A DNA stretch of 64,000 nt, taken from NCBI RefSeq assembly GCF_965229315.1, contig NZ_CBDDJA010000002.1:558001-622000 (forward strand), read 5' to 3'. Each line of letters starts with the position of its first letter. The stretch's first letter is position 1. The notes under the pieces are model-generated. The model was not told where the DNA came from and searched no databases. It saw only the letters and a list, made by a program, of their open reading frames with translations. This stretch comes from Pelomonas sp965229315. Its GTDB lineage: Bacteria; Pseudomonadota; Gammaproteobacteria; Burkholderiales; Burkholderiaceae_C. Positions 1 through 9,192 of this stretch are shown in pieces. A program made the position numbers and the translations under genes.

Positions 1-1
1 C

Positions 2-670
2 GGCGACAACGACACGCTGGGCGCGCTGGTCGCCAACCTCGTCGAGGCCGACGCGCTCGTCATCCTGACGGACCAGCGCGGCCTGTACTCGGCCGATCCG
101 CGCAAGGACCCGGCGGCGCGCTTCGTCGATATCGCCACCGCGGGCGACCCGGAGCTGGAGCGCATGGCCGGTGGCGCCGGCTCCAGCCTCGGCCGCGGCG
201 GCATGCTCACCAAGATCCTGGCCGCCAAGCGCGCCGCCGGCAGCGGCGCCGGCACGATCATCGCCTGGGGCCGCGAGCCCGACGTGCTGCTGCGCCTGGC
301 GTGCGGTGAGGCCATCGGTACCGCGCTGCATGCTGCGACGCCCAAGCTCACCGCACGCAAGCAATGGATGGTGGACCACCTGCAGCTGCGCGGCGCCGTC
401 AAGGTCGATGCCGGCGCGGCGGCCAAGCTGCGCGACGAAGGCAAGAGCCTACTGCCCATTGGCGTCGTCGAAGTCCAGGGCGGCTTTCACCGCGGCGACG
501 TCATCGCTGTTCAGACGACGGAGGGCGTGGAGCTGGCGCGTGGCCTGGCGAACTACTCGGCGTCGGAGGCCCGCCTCATCGCGCGCAAGCCATCGTCGGA
601 GTTCGAAGGCGTGCTGGGCTACGCGGCCGAGCCGGAACTCATCCACCGCGACAACTTGGTGCTCCGCTGA
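2..670 (+). CDS. proB: Glutamate 5-kinase, C-terminal part (cut by window start)
   Basis: ProB phosphorylates L-glutamate on its gamma-carboxyl, the first step of proline synthesis, in the cytoplasm. The reading frame is open from base 2, so the N-terminus lies outside the window. The visible part holds the end of the amino-acid kinase domain (GDNDTLGALVA, then LTDQRGLYSADPR, then a glycine-rich SSLGRGGMLTK) followed by a PUA domain of about 80 residues (RGAVKVDAGAAAKL, then GVVEVQGGFHRGDV), the domain order of bacterial ProB. The stop codon lies inside a 12-base inverted repeat shared with the converging rppH. Identification is firm; only the start is missing. Confidence 0.95.
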   Translation, partial: GDNDTLGALVANLVEADALVILTDQRGLYSADPRKDPAARFVDIATAGDPELERMAGGAGSSLGRGGMLTKILAAKRAAGSGAGTIIAWGREPDVLLRLACGEAIGTALHAATPKLTARKQWMVDHLQLRGAVKVDAGAAAKLRDEGKSLLPIGVVEVQGGFHRGDVIAVQTTEGVELARGLANYSASEARLIARKPSSEFEGVLGYAAEPELIHRDNLVLR

Positions 671-680
671 GCACCAAGTT
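653..680. terminator. Hairpin between convergent proB and rppH
   Basis: A perfect 12-base inverted repeat (653-664 and 669-680) with a 4-base loop spans the proB stop codon and lies just downstream of rppH, which ends at 687. Its place between converging genes fits a bidirectional terminator. The T-run is weak on both strands, so termination is inferred from position and stem strength. Confidence 0.6.
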
Positions 681-686
681 GAGCTG

Positions 687-1301
687 TCAGCCGCCCGATT
701 CCCCGTCCGGAGGCGTCGCGGCCGCCTCCAGCGGCATGGCGCCGCCGCTGTCCAGCGGCATCGGCCCGCTGTGGCGCTCGCGGTGCTGTGGCCGCATGCC
801 GGCGCGCAGGTAGCGGTTGTGGTGGTTGATGCGCGGCAGGTAGCGGGCCAGTTCGGTGAGCGCCATCTCGTAGACGCCGCGCTTGAACTCGATCACGGAC
901 TCCAGCGGCACCCAGTAGTCGTTCCAGCGCCAGGCGTCGAACTCGGGGTGGTCGGTGGCACGCAGGTTCATGTCGCAGTCGCGCCCGATGAGCTGCAGCA
1001 GGAACCAGATCTGCTTCTGGCCCCTGTAGTGGCCGCGCGCGTCTCGCCGGATGAAGTGCTCGGGCACCTCATAGCGCAGCCAGTCGCGCGTCCGGGCCAC
1101 GATGCGCACATGCTCGGGAATGAGCCCCACTTCCTCGTGGAGCTCTCGAAACATCGCCTGCTCAGGCGTTTCACCGTGTTTGATGCCCCCTTGCGGGAAC
1201 TGCCACGAGTGCGTCCGGATGCGTTTGCCCCAGAACACCTCGTTGCGCTGGTTGAGCAGGATGATGCCGACGTTGGGGCGGAAGCCTTCACGGTCGAGCA
1301 T
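687..1301 (-). CDS. rppH: RNA pyrophosphohydrolase (Nudix)
   Basis: RppH removes pyrophosphate from the 5' triphosphate end of mRNA and so starts decay. The 204-residue product begins MLDREGFRPNVGIILLNQ, the usual start of proteobacterial RppH. I therefore chose the ATG at 1301 over the longer frame reaching 1358. The Nudix box runs from about residue 38 to 60 (GGIKHGETPEQAMFREL then HEEVGL), with the catalytic RELHEE. The C-terminal 50 or so residues are low-complexity and rich in arginine, glycine and proline, somewhat longer than the enterobacterial enzyme. It is divergent from proS, as is common in Burkholderiales. Confidence 0.95.
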   Translation of the reverse strand: MLDREGFRPNVGIILLNQRNEVFWGKRIRTHSWQFPQGGIKHGETPEQAMFRELHEEVGLIPEHVRIVARTRDWLRYEVPEHFIRRDARGHYRGQKQIWFLLQLIGRDCDMNLRATDHPEFDAWRWNDYWVPLESVIEFKRGVYEMALTELARYLPRINHHNRYLRAGMRPQHRERHSGPMPLDSGGAMPLEAAATPPDGESGG

Positions 1302-1446
1302 AATCAACCTCGAATCTCTAGTTGGTTCGATTATTGCATCGGGCCGCGATTGCGGCATTGCCCTCGCTAACCCGAAGACATTTCGAGAATTTGTCGTGAA
1401 TTGGCCGGGTTTTCACCCGGCCTTCGTTTTTGCATCGCCTCCGCCC

Positions 1447-3189
1447 ATGAAAGCCACCCAGTTCTTCGTCTCCACGCTGAAGGAAGCCCCCGCCGATGCC
1501 GAGGTCGTCAGCCACCAGCTGATGATGCGCGCCGGCATGATCAAGCGCCTGGGCGCGGGCATCTATAACTACATGCCGATGGGCCTGCGCGTCATCCGCA
1601 AGGTCGAGAAGATCATCCGCGAGGAGATGGATGCCGCCGGCGCTGTCGAGTGCCTGATGCCCGTCATCCAGCCCGCCGAGCTGTGGCAGGAGACCGGCCG
1701 CTTCGACAAGATGGGCCCCGAGCTGCTGCGCGTGAAGGACCGCCACGGTCGCGACTTCATCGTGCAGCCCACGAGCGAGGAAGTCATCACCGACATCGCC
1801 CGCCAGGAGCTGCGCAGCTACCGCCAGCTGCCGAAGAATTTCTATCACATCCAGACCAAGTTCCGCGACGAGCGCCGCCCGCGCTTCGGCCTGATGCGGG
1901 GCCGCGAGTTCACGATGAAGGACGCCTACTCCTTTGACCGTGACGTGGAAGCCGCGGGCCGCAGCTACGACAACATGTACGCGGCCTACGGCAAGATCTT
2001 CGACCGCTTCGGCCTGCAGTACCGCGCCGTGGCGGCCGACACCGGCGCCATCGGCGGCGACCGCTCGCACGAGTTCCAGGTCATCGCCGAGACTGGCGAG
2101 GACGCCATCGTCTACTGCCCCACGAGCGACTACGCGGCCAACATGGAGCTGGCCGAAGGCGTGGCACTGACCGCCACGCGCGGCGAGGCCGCGCAGGCCC
2201 TGGTCAAGACACCGACGCCGGGCAAGAGCACCTGCGCCGACGTCGCGGCCCTGCTGGGCCTGCCGTTGACGCAGACGGTCAAGTCGCTGGTGCTGGCCAC
2301 CGACGAGCTCGACAAGGACGGCCACATCGTCAAGACGCAGGTCTGGCTGCTGCTGGTGCGCGGCGACCATGACCTGAACGAAGTGAAGGCCGGCAAGGTC
2401 GAGGGCCTGAAGGGCGGTTTCCGCTTCGCGACCGGTGGTGAGATCGACGCCCACTTCGGTTGCAAGCCGGGCTACCTGGGCCCCATCGGGCTGAAGGCGC
2501 CGCTGAAGATCGTCGCCGACCGGACCGTCGCCAACATGGCCGACTTCGTCTGTGGCGCCAACGAAGTGGACTTCCACTTCACCGGCGTGAACTGGGGCCG
2601 TGACCTGCCCGAGCCCGACGTCGTCGCCGACATCCGCAATGTCGTCGCGGGCGACCCGTCGCCGGACGGCAAGGGCGTGCTGGCCATCCAGCGCGGCATC
2701 GAGGTGGGCCACGTGTTCTATCTCGGCACCAAGTACTCGGCCGCGATGAACGCGACCTTTCTGGACGAGAACGGCAAGCCCAAGCTGATGGAGATGGGCT
2801 GCTACGGCATCGGCGTCACGCGCATCCTGGGCGCGGCCATCGAGCAGAACCACGACGCGCGCGGCATCATCTGGCCGGACGCGATGGCACCGTTCACGGT
2901 GGTCATCTGCCCCATCGGTGCGGACCGCAGTGCCGACGTGAAGGCTGCTGCCGACACGCTCTACGACGAGCTGAAGGCGCTGGGCGTGGACGTGCTGCTC
3001 GACGACCGCGGCGAGCGCCCCGGCGCGATGTTCGCGGACTGGGAACTGATCGGCATCCCGCACCGCGTGGTGCTGTCCGACCGCGGCCTGAAGGAAGGCC
3101 AGGTCGAGTACCAGGGCCGCCGCGACGAGGCCGCCACCAAGCTCGCCGTGGGCGATGTGCTGGCCCACCTGAAGCAAAAGCTGGCGTGA
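1447..3189 (+). CDS. proS: Prolyl-tRNA synthetase
   Basis: ProS charges tRNA-Pro with proline. The 580-residue product starts MKATQFFVSTLKEAPADAEV, the normal bacterial start; longer in-frame extensions run back through the rppH promoter region and are unlikely. Class II motifs are visible: RRPRFGLMRGREF (motif 2 region) and CYGIGVTRILGAA (motif 3). Between them, from about DYAANMELAE, lies the roughly 180-residue editing insertion of bacterial-type ProRS. The C-terminal anticodon-binding domain follows. The stop TGA overlaps the start of the next gene. Confidence 0.97.
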   Translation: MKATQFFVSTLKEAPADAEVVSHQLMMRAGMIKRLGAGIYNYMPMGLRVIRKVEKIIREEMDAAGAVECLMPVIQPAELWQETGRFDKMGPELLRVKDRHGRDFIVQPTSEEVITDIARQELRSYRQLPKNFYHIQTKFRDERRPRFGLMRGREFTMKDAYSFDRDVEAAGRSYDNMYAAYGKIFDRFGLQYRAVAADTGAIGGDRSHEFQVIAETGEDAIVYCPTSDYAANMELAEGVALTATRGEAAQALVKTPTPGKSTCADVAALLGLPLTQTVKSLVLATDELDKDGHIVKTQVWLLLVRGDHDLNEVKAGKVEGLKGGFRFATGGEIDAHFGCKPGYLGPIGLKAPLKIVADRTVANMADFVCGANEVDFHFTGVNWGRDLPEPDVVADIRNVVAGDPSPDGKGVLAIQRGIEVGHVFYLGTKYSAAMNATFLDENGKPKLMEMGCYGIGVTRILGAAIEQNHDARGIIWPDAMAPFTVVICPIGADRSADVKAAADTLYDELKALGVDVLLDDRGERPGAMFADWELIGIPHRVVLSDRGLKEGQVEYQGRRDEAATKLAVGDVLAHLKQKLA

Positions 3190-4298
3190 CCGGCGCGCGG
3201 CTGATGCCGCCGCTGCCGTCGCGCGAGGCGGCCGTGGACCTGCTGCGCGTGCTGGCGCTGCTGCCCGTGGTGGCCGTCAACTGGGTGGGTTACAGCGCGC
3301 TCGGCGTTGGCGGGCCGATGGCGCCGCCCCAGCCCGCCGGGTCACCTTGGGCGCAGGCGGGCTTCATCGCCGTGGCTGCGCTGCTGGCCGGCAAGGGCCT
3401 CACGTTGCTGGCCTTCCTGTTCGGCTACAGCCAGGGCCTGTCGGCCCGCAGGCGGGGGGCCGAGGCGCTCGGGGTTCGCCGCCGCCGCATGGGCCGGCTG
3501 CTGCTGATCGGGCTGGTGCACGGCCTGCTCATCTACTCGGGTGACATCCTGACCCTGTACGCCGTCTGCGGCTTCCTCATGCTCGGCGGGTCGCGCCTGC
3601 GCCTGCGCCAGTTGCGGCGGCGCTTCGTCGTGCTGGCGGCCGTGCAACTGCTGCTGATGACGGGCTTGTCGGTGTGGCTCGTCGACCTGGGCCCTCAGCC
3701 TGTGCCGGAGCATGCAGCCGCCCCTGGCTCCTGGGCTGCCTGGCTGGCCGGCAACGCCTGGGACTACGTCGCCGGGCAACTCAGCGTGCTGCTGCTGGGC
3801 CTGTTCCTGCCGCTGGCCCTGATGACGGCGGGCCTCATGGCGGCACGCCTGCGCCTGTTCAGCCATCCGCGCTGGCGGCGTGACCTGAGGCGCTGGGCGC
3901 GATGCTGGTGCGTGCCCGGGCTGGTCATCAACATCGCCTGGGCAGTCGCCCTCTGGCAGGCGTTTCGCACGGGCCATGTCGGCCAGGCGCAGGGGCTCAA
4001 CGCCTTCGCGAGCTTCGTTGCATTGCCGATGCTGCTGGGCATCGTGCCGGCGGTGGTGCTCGCCGTGCAGCGCGGCGCGAGGTGGGCGCGCTTCATCGCG
4101 GGCGCCGGGCGCCACACGCTCAGCCTTTACATCGGCAGCTCGCTGGTCAGCCTCGCGTTGTTCAGTTCGGCGGGTCTCGCCTGGCCGCTGGGGACGGTCG
4201 CGCTGGCGGTCGCGGCGCTGCTCTACTGGGGCGTCTGGATCGCGCTGGCGACGCGTTTGCAAGGCCGCCTGCCGCTGGAGGCCTGGTTGTCTCGATGA
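3186..4298 (+). CDS. DUF418-type multispanning membrane protein
   Basis: An inner-membrane protein of 370 residues with about eight hydrophobic segments. The N-terminal VDLLRVLALLPVVAVNWVGY, then a central LLIGLVHGLLIYSGDILTLYA, are typical of the DUF418/YeiB family, whose biochemical role is not established. The GTG at 3186 overlaps the proS stop; an ATG at 3204 is the alternative start. Its own stop overlaps the ATG of the next gene, so proS, this gene and the transglycosylase are probably co-transcribed. Confidence is high for the family and low for function. Confidence 0.8.
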   Translation: MTGARLMPPLPSREAAVDLLRVLALLPVVAVNWVGYSALGVGGPMAPPQPAGSPWAQAGFIAVAALLAGKGLTLLAFLFGYSQGLSARRRGAEALGVRRRRMGRLLLIGLVHGLLIYSGDILTLYAVCGFLMLGGSRLRLRQLRRRFVVLAAVQLLLMTGLSVWLVDLGPQPVPEHAAAPGSWAAWLAGNAWDYVAGQLSVLLLGLFLPLALMTAGLMAARLRLFSHPRWRRDLRRWARCWCVPGLVINIAWAVALWQAFRTGHVGQAQGLNAFASFVALPMLLGIVPAVVLAVQRGARWARFIAGAGRHTLSLYIGSSLVSLALFSSAGLAWPLGTVALAVAALLYWGVWIALATRLQGRLPLEAWLSR

Positions 4299-4945
4299 GG
4301 ACCAAGACAAACACGGTGATGGGTGCCCTGCCGCGCCGCAGTCTGCTGGCGGGTGGGGTGGCCTGGCTGCTGCCTTGGCGTGACGCGCAGGCCGGCGCCC
4401 AGGTCGAGGAGCCGCTGGCAGATTCCATTCGCTCGGCGCTGAGCGCGTCCATTTCGCAGAGCGCGCCGCCGCGGCCCAAGTTCGAGGCCAACCAGGTCGA
4501 CGCGCGCATGGCCTACCTGCGCTGGCTGGGCACGATGAGCGACCGGCTGAAGAACCGCAAGACCGAGACGCAGATCCGCATCGAGTTCCTCGAAACCGTC
4601 TGGTACGAGGCCAAGCGTGCGGGCCTGGAGCCCAGCCTGGTGCTGGGCCTCGTGCAGGTGGAGAGCGGCTTTCGCAAGTACGCCATCAGCACGGCCGGCG
4701 CGCGCGGCTACATGCAGGTCATGCCGTTCTGGGCCAAGCTGATCGGTGATGGCGATCCGTCACGGCTCTTTCACATGCAGACCAACCTGCGCTTCGGCTG
4801 CGTGATCCTGCGCCACTACCTGGACGTGGAAAAGGGCGACCTGTACCTGGCGCTGGGCCGCTACAACGGCAGCCGCGGCAAGCCGGAGTACCCCCGCGCG
4901 GTGTTCGGCGCGCGGCGGCAGTGGCTGCTGCCGGGCGAGGCCTGA
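4295..4945 (+). CDS. Lytic transglycosylase (SLT domain), exported
   Basis: A 216-residue murein-cleaving lytic transglycosylase expected in the periplasm. The N-terminus (LPRRSLLAGGVAWLLP, then DAQAGA) looks like a twin-arginine or Sec signal. The catalytic glutamate sits in LVQVESGFRKYA, followed by the family GARGYMQVMPFWA and, near the end, LALGRYNGSRG. The length fits a bare SLT domain without accessory peptidoglycan-binding modules. The ATG overlaps the previous stop by four bases, pointing to translational coupling with the DUF418 gene. Confidence 0.88.
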   Translation: MRTKTNTVMGALPRRSLLAGGVAWLLPWRDAQAGAQVEEPLADSIRSALSASISQSAPPRPKFEANQVDARMAYLRWLGTMSDRLKNRKTETQIRIEFLETVWYEAKRAGLEPSLVLGLVQVESGFRKYAISTAGARGYMQVMPFWAKLIGDGDPSRLFHMQTNLRFGCVILRHYLDVEKGDLYLALGRYNGSRGKPEYPRAVFGARRQWLLPGEA

Positions 4946-4954
4946 CGCGCCGAT

Positions 4955-6010
4955 CTACGCGCAGAACGCCGCGGGCGCCAGGCCCGTCGAACAGCGCACG
5001 ACGAGCTGCGGCTGCGGTGCGGTGACCTCGGGCTGGCGGGCGGCCAGCAGGTCCAGCATGGCGAGAGCGGCGCGGCGCCCCAGTTCGGCCACCGACAGGC
5101 TCACCGTCGTCCGCGGGGGTGACGCGTGTGCCGTCGCCAGCAGGTCGTCGAAGCCGACGATGGAGACGTCTTCGGGCACGCGCAAGCCGTGGCATTGCAG
5201 CACCTGCGTGGCGCCGGCCGCCATCTGGTCGTTGGCCGCGAAGATGGCCGTGAAGCGCGTGCCGCGCTGCAGCCACGTGCCGGCGGCTCGGGCCCCGCTG
5301 GTTTCGAGATAGTCGCCGGGCAGGATGAGTGCGGGATCGGCCGCGATGCCGGCGTCACGCAATGCCTGGCGGTAGCCGCGTTCGCGCTCCTGCGCGTCCG
5401 GGTGGCCCGCGTCGCCGGTGATGTGGGCGATGCGTGTGTGGCCGCGCTCCAGCAGGTGACGGGTTGCGGCGCGGGCGCCTTCGAAGTCGTCGGAACGCAG
5501 CGCATGCAGGCCCGGCGCCTGCAGCTGCCGGCCGGTGACGACGACGGGCAGTTCCGTGGCCAGCGACGTGAGAAAGCTGTCTTCGAGGCGGCCGGTGAGC
5601 ACGATGATGCCGTCCACCTGCCGCGCGCGCAGCGTCTGCACGCAGCGCGCCTCCTCGTCGCGGTCCCAATGTCCGCTGGACACGACCAGGCCATGGCCGG
5701 CCCGGGTCAACGTCTCCTCGATGCCGCGCAGCATCAGCGCGTAGAACGGGCTTTCGAAGTACTGCGCCACCAGCCCGACCAACCGCGTGCGCCCGTCCGC
5801 CAGCGCCTGTGCGACGGCGTTGGGCACGAAGCCCAGCCGTGCCACGGCGGCCATGACGGCGGCGCGCTTGGCGGGGCTCACATGCGGCGCGTTGTTGATC
5901 GCGCGGGAGGCCGTGGCCAGCGACACGCCGCTGGCCCGCGCCACCTCGCGCAACGTGACATGGGGCGCTTCGGCCGCGGTGCTGCGGGCAGGGTGGACGG
6001 CTGCTTTCAT
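4955..6010 (-). CDS. LacI-family transcriptional regulator
   Basis: A 351-residue DNA-binding repressor. Residues about 18-65 form the LacI helix-turn-helix (VTLREVARASGVSLATASRA), followed by the hinge-helix region PNAVAQALADGRTRLVGL. The rest is a periplasmic-binding-protein-like effector domain, with VDGIIVLTGRLEDS, IFAANDQMAAGA and the typical DVSIVGFDDLLAT. The ligand is unknown; family members usually sense sugars or nucleosides. It stands alone, converging on the transglycosylase and divergent from the M3 peptidase. No sugar operon is adjacent, so the target is not evident. Confidence 0.9.
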   Translation of the reverse strand: MKAAVHPARSTAAEAPHVTLREVARASGVSLATASRAINNAPHVSPAKRAAVMAAVARLGFVPNAVAQALADGRTRLVGLVAQYFESPFYALMLRGIEETLTRAGHGLVVSSGHWDRDEEARCVQTLRARQVDGIIVLTGRLEDSFLTSLATELPVVVTGRQLQAPGLHALRSDDFEGARAATRHLLERGHTRIAHITGDAGHPDAQERERGYRQALRDAGIAADPALILPGDYLETSGARAAGTWLQRGTRFTAIFAANDQMAAGATQVLQCHGLRVPEDVSIVGFDDLLATAHASPPRTTVSLSVAELGRRAALAMLDLLAARQPEVTAPQPQLVVRCSTGLAPAAFCA

Positions 6011-6142
6011 GCGGCGATGGTAAGCGTTGTCAGCGGCTGTGCGCCGGCTTCATCGGGCTTTCTCGCCGTGCCTTGTGGCATCGAGGCGCGGCCACGTTAG
6101 GCTCGCCGCTTCCGTCCACAAGACAGCCTCTCCGGCACCACC

Positions 6143-8299
6143 ATGTCCGCTGCCCGCCGCTTCCAACCGCTTCTCGTCGCCACGCTGCTCGCCAGCGGCT
6201 TCGCCTGGGCCCAGGGCCCCGCCGCATCGTCGCCGGCCGCTGGCAACCCGCTCTTCTCGCCCAGCCCGCTGCCGCTGCAGTACCCGCCGTTCGACCAGGT
6301 GCGCGACGAGCACTTCGGCCCGGCGCTGGACAAGGGCATGGCCGAGCAGCTCGCCGAGATCCAGGCCATCGCCGACTCGCCCGAAGCGCCCACCTTCGAC
6401 AACACCATCGTCGCGTGGGAGCGCAGCGGCCGGCTGCTGGGCCGCACGACGACGCTGCTGTTCAGCCTGCTGGGCGCCGACGCCAACCCCGCCCGCCAGC
6501 AGCTGCAGACCGACTACGCCGCCCGGCTCGCCGCGCAGCGCGACGCGGTGCTGCTCAACCCCAGGCTGTTCGCCCGCGTCGAGGCGCTCTACGCGCAGCG
6601 CGACACGGCGGCGCCGAATGCCGAGGGCAAGCGCCTCATCGAGCGCTACCGCCGCGACATGGTGCGCGCCGGCGCGCGCCTGAACGACGAGCAGAAGGCG
6701 CGCATGAAGGCCATCAATGCGGAGATGGCCACGCTGGGCGCGCGCTTCAACAAGGCCGTGCTGGCCGAGGTGAACGACTCCGCGGTCGTCGTGGACACGG
6801 CCGAGGAACTGGCCGGCCTGTCGCCCGCACAGGTCGCCGCCGCTGCCGAGGCCGCGAAGAAGAAAGGCCTCGAAGGCAAGTACCTGCTGACGCTGCTGAA
6901 CACCACCATCCAGCCGCAGGAGACCGACCTGCAGAACCGCGCCGTGCGCGAGCGCCTGCACAAGGCGTCCGTCGCCCGTGGCAGCCGGGGCAACGAGCAG
7001 GACACGCGCGCCATCGTCTCGCGCGTGCTGACGCTGCGCCAGGAGCGCGCCGCGCTGCTGGGCTATGCCACGCCGGCCGACTACACGCTGGAGGAGGAAA
7101 CGGCCAAGTCCGCCACGGCCGTCAACGCCTTGCTGCGTCAGCTGGCGCCTGCGGCCGTGGCCTCGGCGCGCGCGGAAGCCGGCGAGCTGCAGAAGCTCAT
7201 CGACGCCGACCAGGCCGCCAAGCAGCAGCCCAGCTTCGCGCTGCAGGCCTGGGACTGGAGCTACTACGCGGAGAAGCTGCGCGCGGCCAAGTACGGCTTC
7301 GACGAAAGCCAGCTCAAGCCCTACCTGGAGCTCACCAGCGTGCTGGAGCGCGGCGTGTTCTACGCAGCCCACCAGCTCTACGGCATCAGCTTCAAGCGCC
7401 GCACCGACCTGCCGGTCTACCGTGACGACGTGCGCGTCTACGACGTGTTCGACACCGACGGCAAGCCGCTCGCCATCTTCATCGCCGACCTCTATGCCCG
7501 CCCCAGCAAGCGCGGCGGTGCCTGGATGAACGCCTACGTGGGCCAGAACGCGCTGGAGGGCACGCAGCCCGTCGTGGCCAACCACCTGAACATCCCGAAG
7601 CCGCCGGCCGGCGAGCCGACGCTGCTGACGTGGGACGAGGTCATCACGCTGTTCCACGAGTTCGGCCACGCGCTGCACGGCATGTTCAACAAGGTGCCGT
7701 ACCCCAGCCTCTCGCGCGTGCCGCGCGACTTCGTCGAGTACCCGTCGCAGGTCAACGAGGTCTGGGCCAACACGCCCGCCGTGCTGGCCAGTTATGCCCG
7801 CCACCACAAGACCGGCGAGCCGATGCCGCGCGAGCTGCTGGACAAGGTGTCGCGCGCGAAGCGTTTCAACCAGGGCTACATGACGGTGTCCTACCTGTCC
7901 GCCGCCCTCCTCGACCAGCGCCTGCACCAGCTCGGCGCCGGCCAGATCCCGGCCGCGGCCGACGTGATGACGTTCGAAGCCCAGGTGCTGAAGGAAGAGG
8001 GCGTGGACTTCGCGCCCGTGCCGCCGCGCTACCGCACGCCGTACTTCAGCCACATCATGGGAGGCTACTCGGCGGGCTATTACGCCTACATCTGGAGCGA
8101 GGTGCTGGACGCCGACACGGTGGAATGGCTCAAGGCCAACGGCGGCCTGAAGCGCGCCAATGGCGACCAGCTGCGTGCCAAGCTGCTGTCGCGCGGCGGT
8201 GCCGACGACGCGATGGTGCTGTTCCGCCACCTCGTGGGCCACGCGCCCGACATCCAGCCGCTGCTGGAGCGGCGCGGGCTGGTGGTGCAAAAGCCCTGA
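6143..8299 (+). CDS. dcp: M3-family zinc metallopeptidase (peptidyl-dipeptidase Dcp type)
   Basis: A 718-residue exported oligopeptidase. The first 25 or so residues (MSAARRFQPLLVATLLASGF, then AWAQ) are a signal peptide, so it should act in the periplasm. The zinc motif HEFGH is at residues 505-509, with the third ligand region VNEVWANTP downstream. HIMGGYSAGYYAYIWSEVLD is the substrate-binding signature of M3 peptidases. The length matches Dcp rather than oligopeptidase A with its usual cytosolic N-terminus. The gene symbol is by family resemblance. A strong hairpin follows the stop. Confidence 0.88.
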   Translation: MSAARRFQPLLVATLLASGFAWAQGPAASSPAAGNPLFSPSPLPLQYPPFDQVRDEHFGPALDKGMAEQLAEIQAIADSPEAPTFDNTIVAWERSGRLLGRTTTLLFSLLGADANPARQQLQTDYAARLAAQRDAVLLNPRLFARVEALYAQRDTAAPNAEGKRLIERYRRDMVRAGARLNDEQKARMKAINAEMATLGARFNKAVLAEVNDSAVVVDTAEELAGLSPAQVAAAAEAAKKKGLEGKYLLTLLNTTIQPQETDLQNRAVRERLHKASVARGSRGNEQDTRAIVSRVLTLRQERAALLGYATPADYTLEEETAKSATAVNALLRQLAPAAVASARAEAGELQKLIDADQAAKQQPSFALQAWDWSYYAEKLRAAKYGFDESQLKPYLELTSVLERGVFYAAHQLYGISFKRRTDLPVYRDDVRVYDVFDTDGKPLAIFIADLYARPSKRGGAWMNAYVGQNALEGTQPVVANHLNIPKPPAGEPTLLTWDEVITLFHEFGHALHGMFNKVPYPSLSRVPRDFVEYPSQVNEVWANTPAVLASYARHHKTGEPMPRELLDKVSRAKRFNQGYMTVSYLSAALLDQRLHQLGAGQIPAAADVMTFEAQVLKEEGVDFAPVPPRYRTPYFSHIMGGYSAGYYAYIWSEVLDADTVEWLKANGGLKRANGDQLRAKLLSRGGADDAMVLFRHLVGHAPDIQPLLERRGLVVQKP

Positions 8300-8308
8300 A
8301 GGCTCGCC

Positions 8309-8335
8309 GCGCTCCGCGTGGATGACGCGGAGCGC
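8309..8335. terminator. Hairpin between convergent genes
   Basis: A perfect 10-base inverted repeat (8309-8318 and 8326-8335) with a 7-base loop lies between the M3 peptidase stop and the end of the converging lipoprotein gene. It is a probable bidirectional terminator, though no clear T-run follows. Confidence 0.55.
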
Positions 8336-8347
8336 CGTGGCCTGTCG

Positions 8348-8872
8348 TCAGTTGCGGTCGGTCCGCGGCGGGAGCGGTTGCGTGTTGTTGTCGCTGCCGG
8401 CCGTGTCCATGCGAGTGGCAGTGTTCATGCTGCCGCTGTTGGTGCTTGCGGAGCCGCTCATGCCGTTGTTGGGCGGGTTGTTGCTGGGCGGGTTGTTGCT
8501 GCGGCTGTAGTCCGCCGTTGCAGGCGCCGCGCCCGGGTAGCTGCCGGTGGCGGCCGGCTGCGTGACGGTCGGCGCCGGCGTGGCGCTGGTGTCACCCTGG
8601 GTGCGGCCTTGCAGGCCCGTGGCATTCGGGTCCTTCCAGGGCGTCGAGGGCATCGCTTGGGCGGTCTGGACCGTCGTCGCCGGCTGGTTCATCGCCTGCC
8701 CGGGCGTTTCGGTCGACTGGCCCGTCATGGCCAGCGGCGTGGTGGACGTGTTCGACGAGTCGGCGCTGGTGCGGTCCGCGTGGGTGCCCATGGCGCAACC
8801 GGCGACGGTCACCATCACACCGGCTGTGGCGACAGCGACAGCGGCCGACAGGGGATTGAATCGCTTGTTCAT
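8348..8872 (-). CDS. Low-complexity lipoprotein, unknown function
   Basis: A 174-residue putative lipoprotein. The ATG at 8872 gives MNKRFNPLSAAVAVATAGVM followed by VTVAGCAMG, a signal peptide with a lipobox cysteine. The remainder is rich in threonine, serine, proline, asparagine and glutamine, with short repeats such as NNPPSNNPPNN, and no recognisable domain. It is probably anchored in the outer or inner membrane and disordered. A longer in-frame extension to 8953 would bury the signal sequence and is rejected. The function is unknown. Confidence 0.6.
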   Translation of the reverse strand: MNKRFNPLSAAVAVATAGVMVTVAGCAMGTHADRTSADSSNTSTTPLAMTGQSTETPGQAMNQPATTVQTAQAMPSTPWKDPNATGLQGRTQGDTSATPAPTVTQPAATGSYPGAAPATADYSRSNNPPSNNPPNNGMSGSASTNSGSMNTATRMDTAGSDNNTQPLPPRTDRN

Positions 8873-9192
8873 GATGAACTCTCCAGAGTGTTGAAGGGGA
8901 AGCCGTTCGCGCCACCGTCGGGGTGGCGCGGCGGCCTTCGCCGCCTCAGGCAACCGGCAAGGGCCGTGCCCGAGACGGGGCTGTCGCCGCCGTGCCGGGC
9001 GTTGCGGGTGGCTTCATCGCTGAAGCCGCGTGCTCAGTGGGCCGCCCCGGTTCTGCAAGGCTTACCGAATCGTTCCTGCGCGTCGGCATCGCCATGGCGC
9101 CCGGCGCCCGCGATCCCACAGCGCCGTGGCGTGGCCTCCGACAGGCGCTGCCGCCAGTGCCGCATAGGCTGCTCTCACTCAAGGAGTTCGCC

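Noticed and set aside
171..1370. Long plus-strand open frame of 399 codons across proB and rppH
   Set aside because: It is a shadow frame over two well-identified genes, with arginine/alanine-rich composition typical of non-coding frames in GC-rich DNA.
1318..3177. 619-codon open frame on the minus strand of proS
   Set aside because: It lies entirely opposite a certain tRNA synthetase gene and shows low-quality composition; no domain is visible.
6050..8290. 746-codon open frame opposite the M3 peptidase
   Set aside because: Antisense shadow of a gene with intact catalytic motifs; rich in V, G, R and H without structure.
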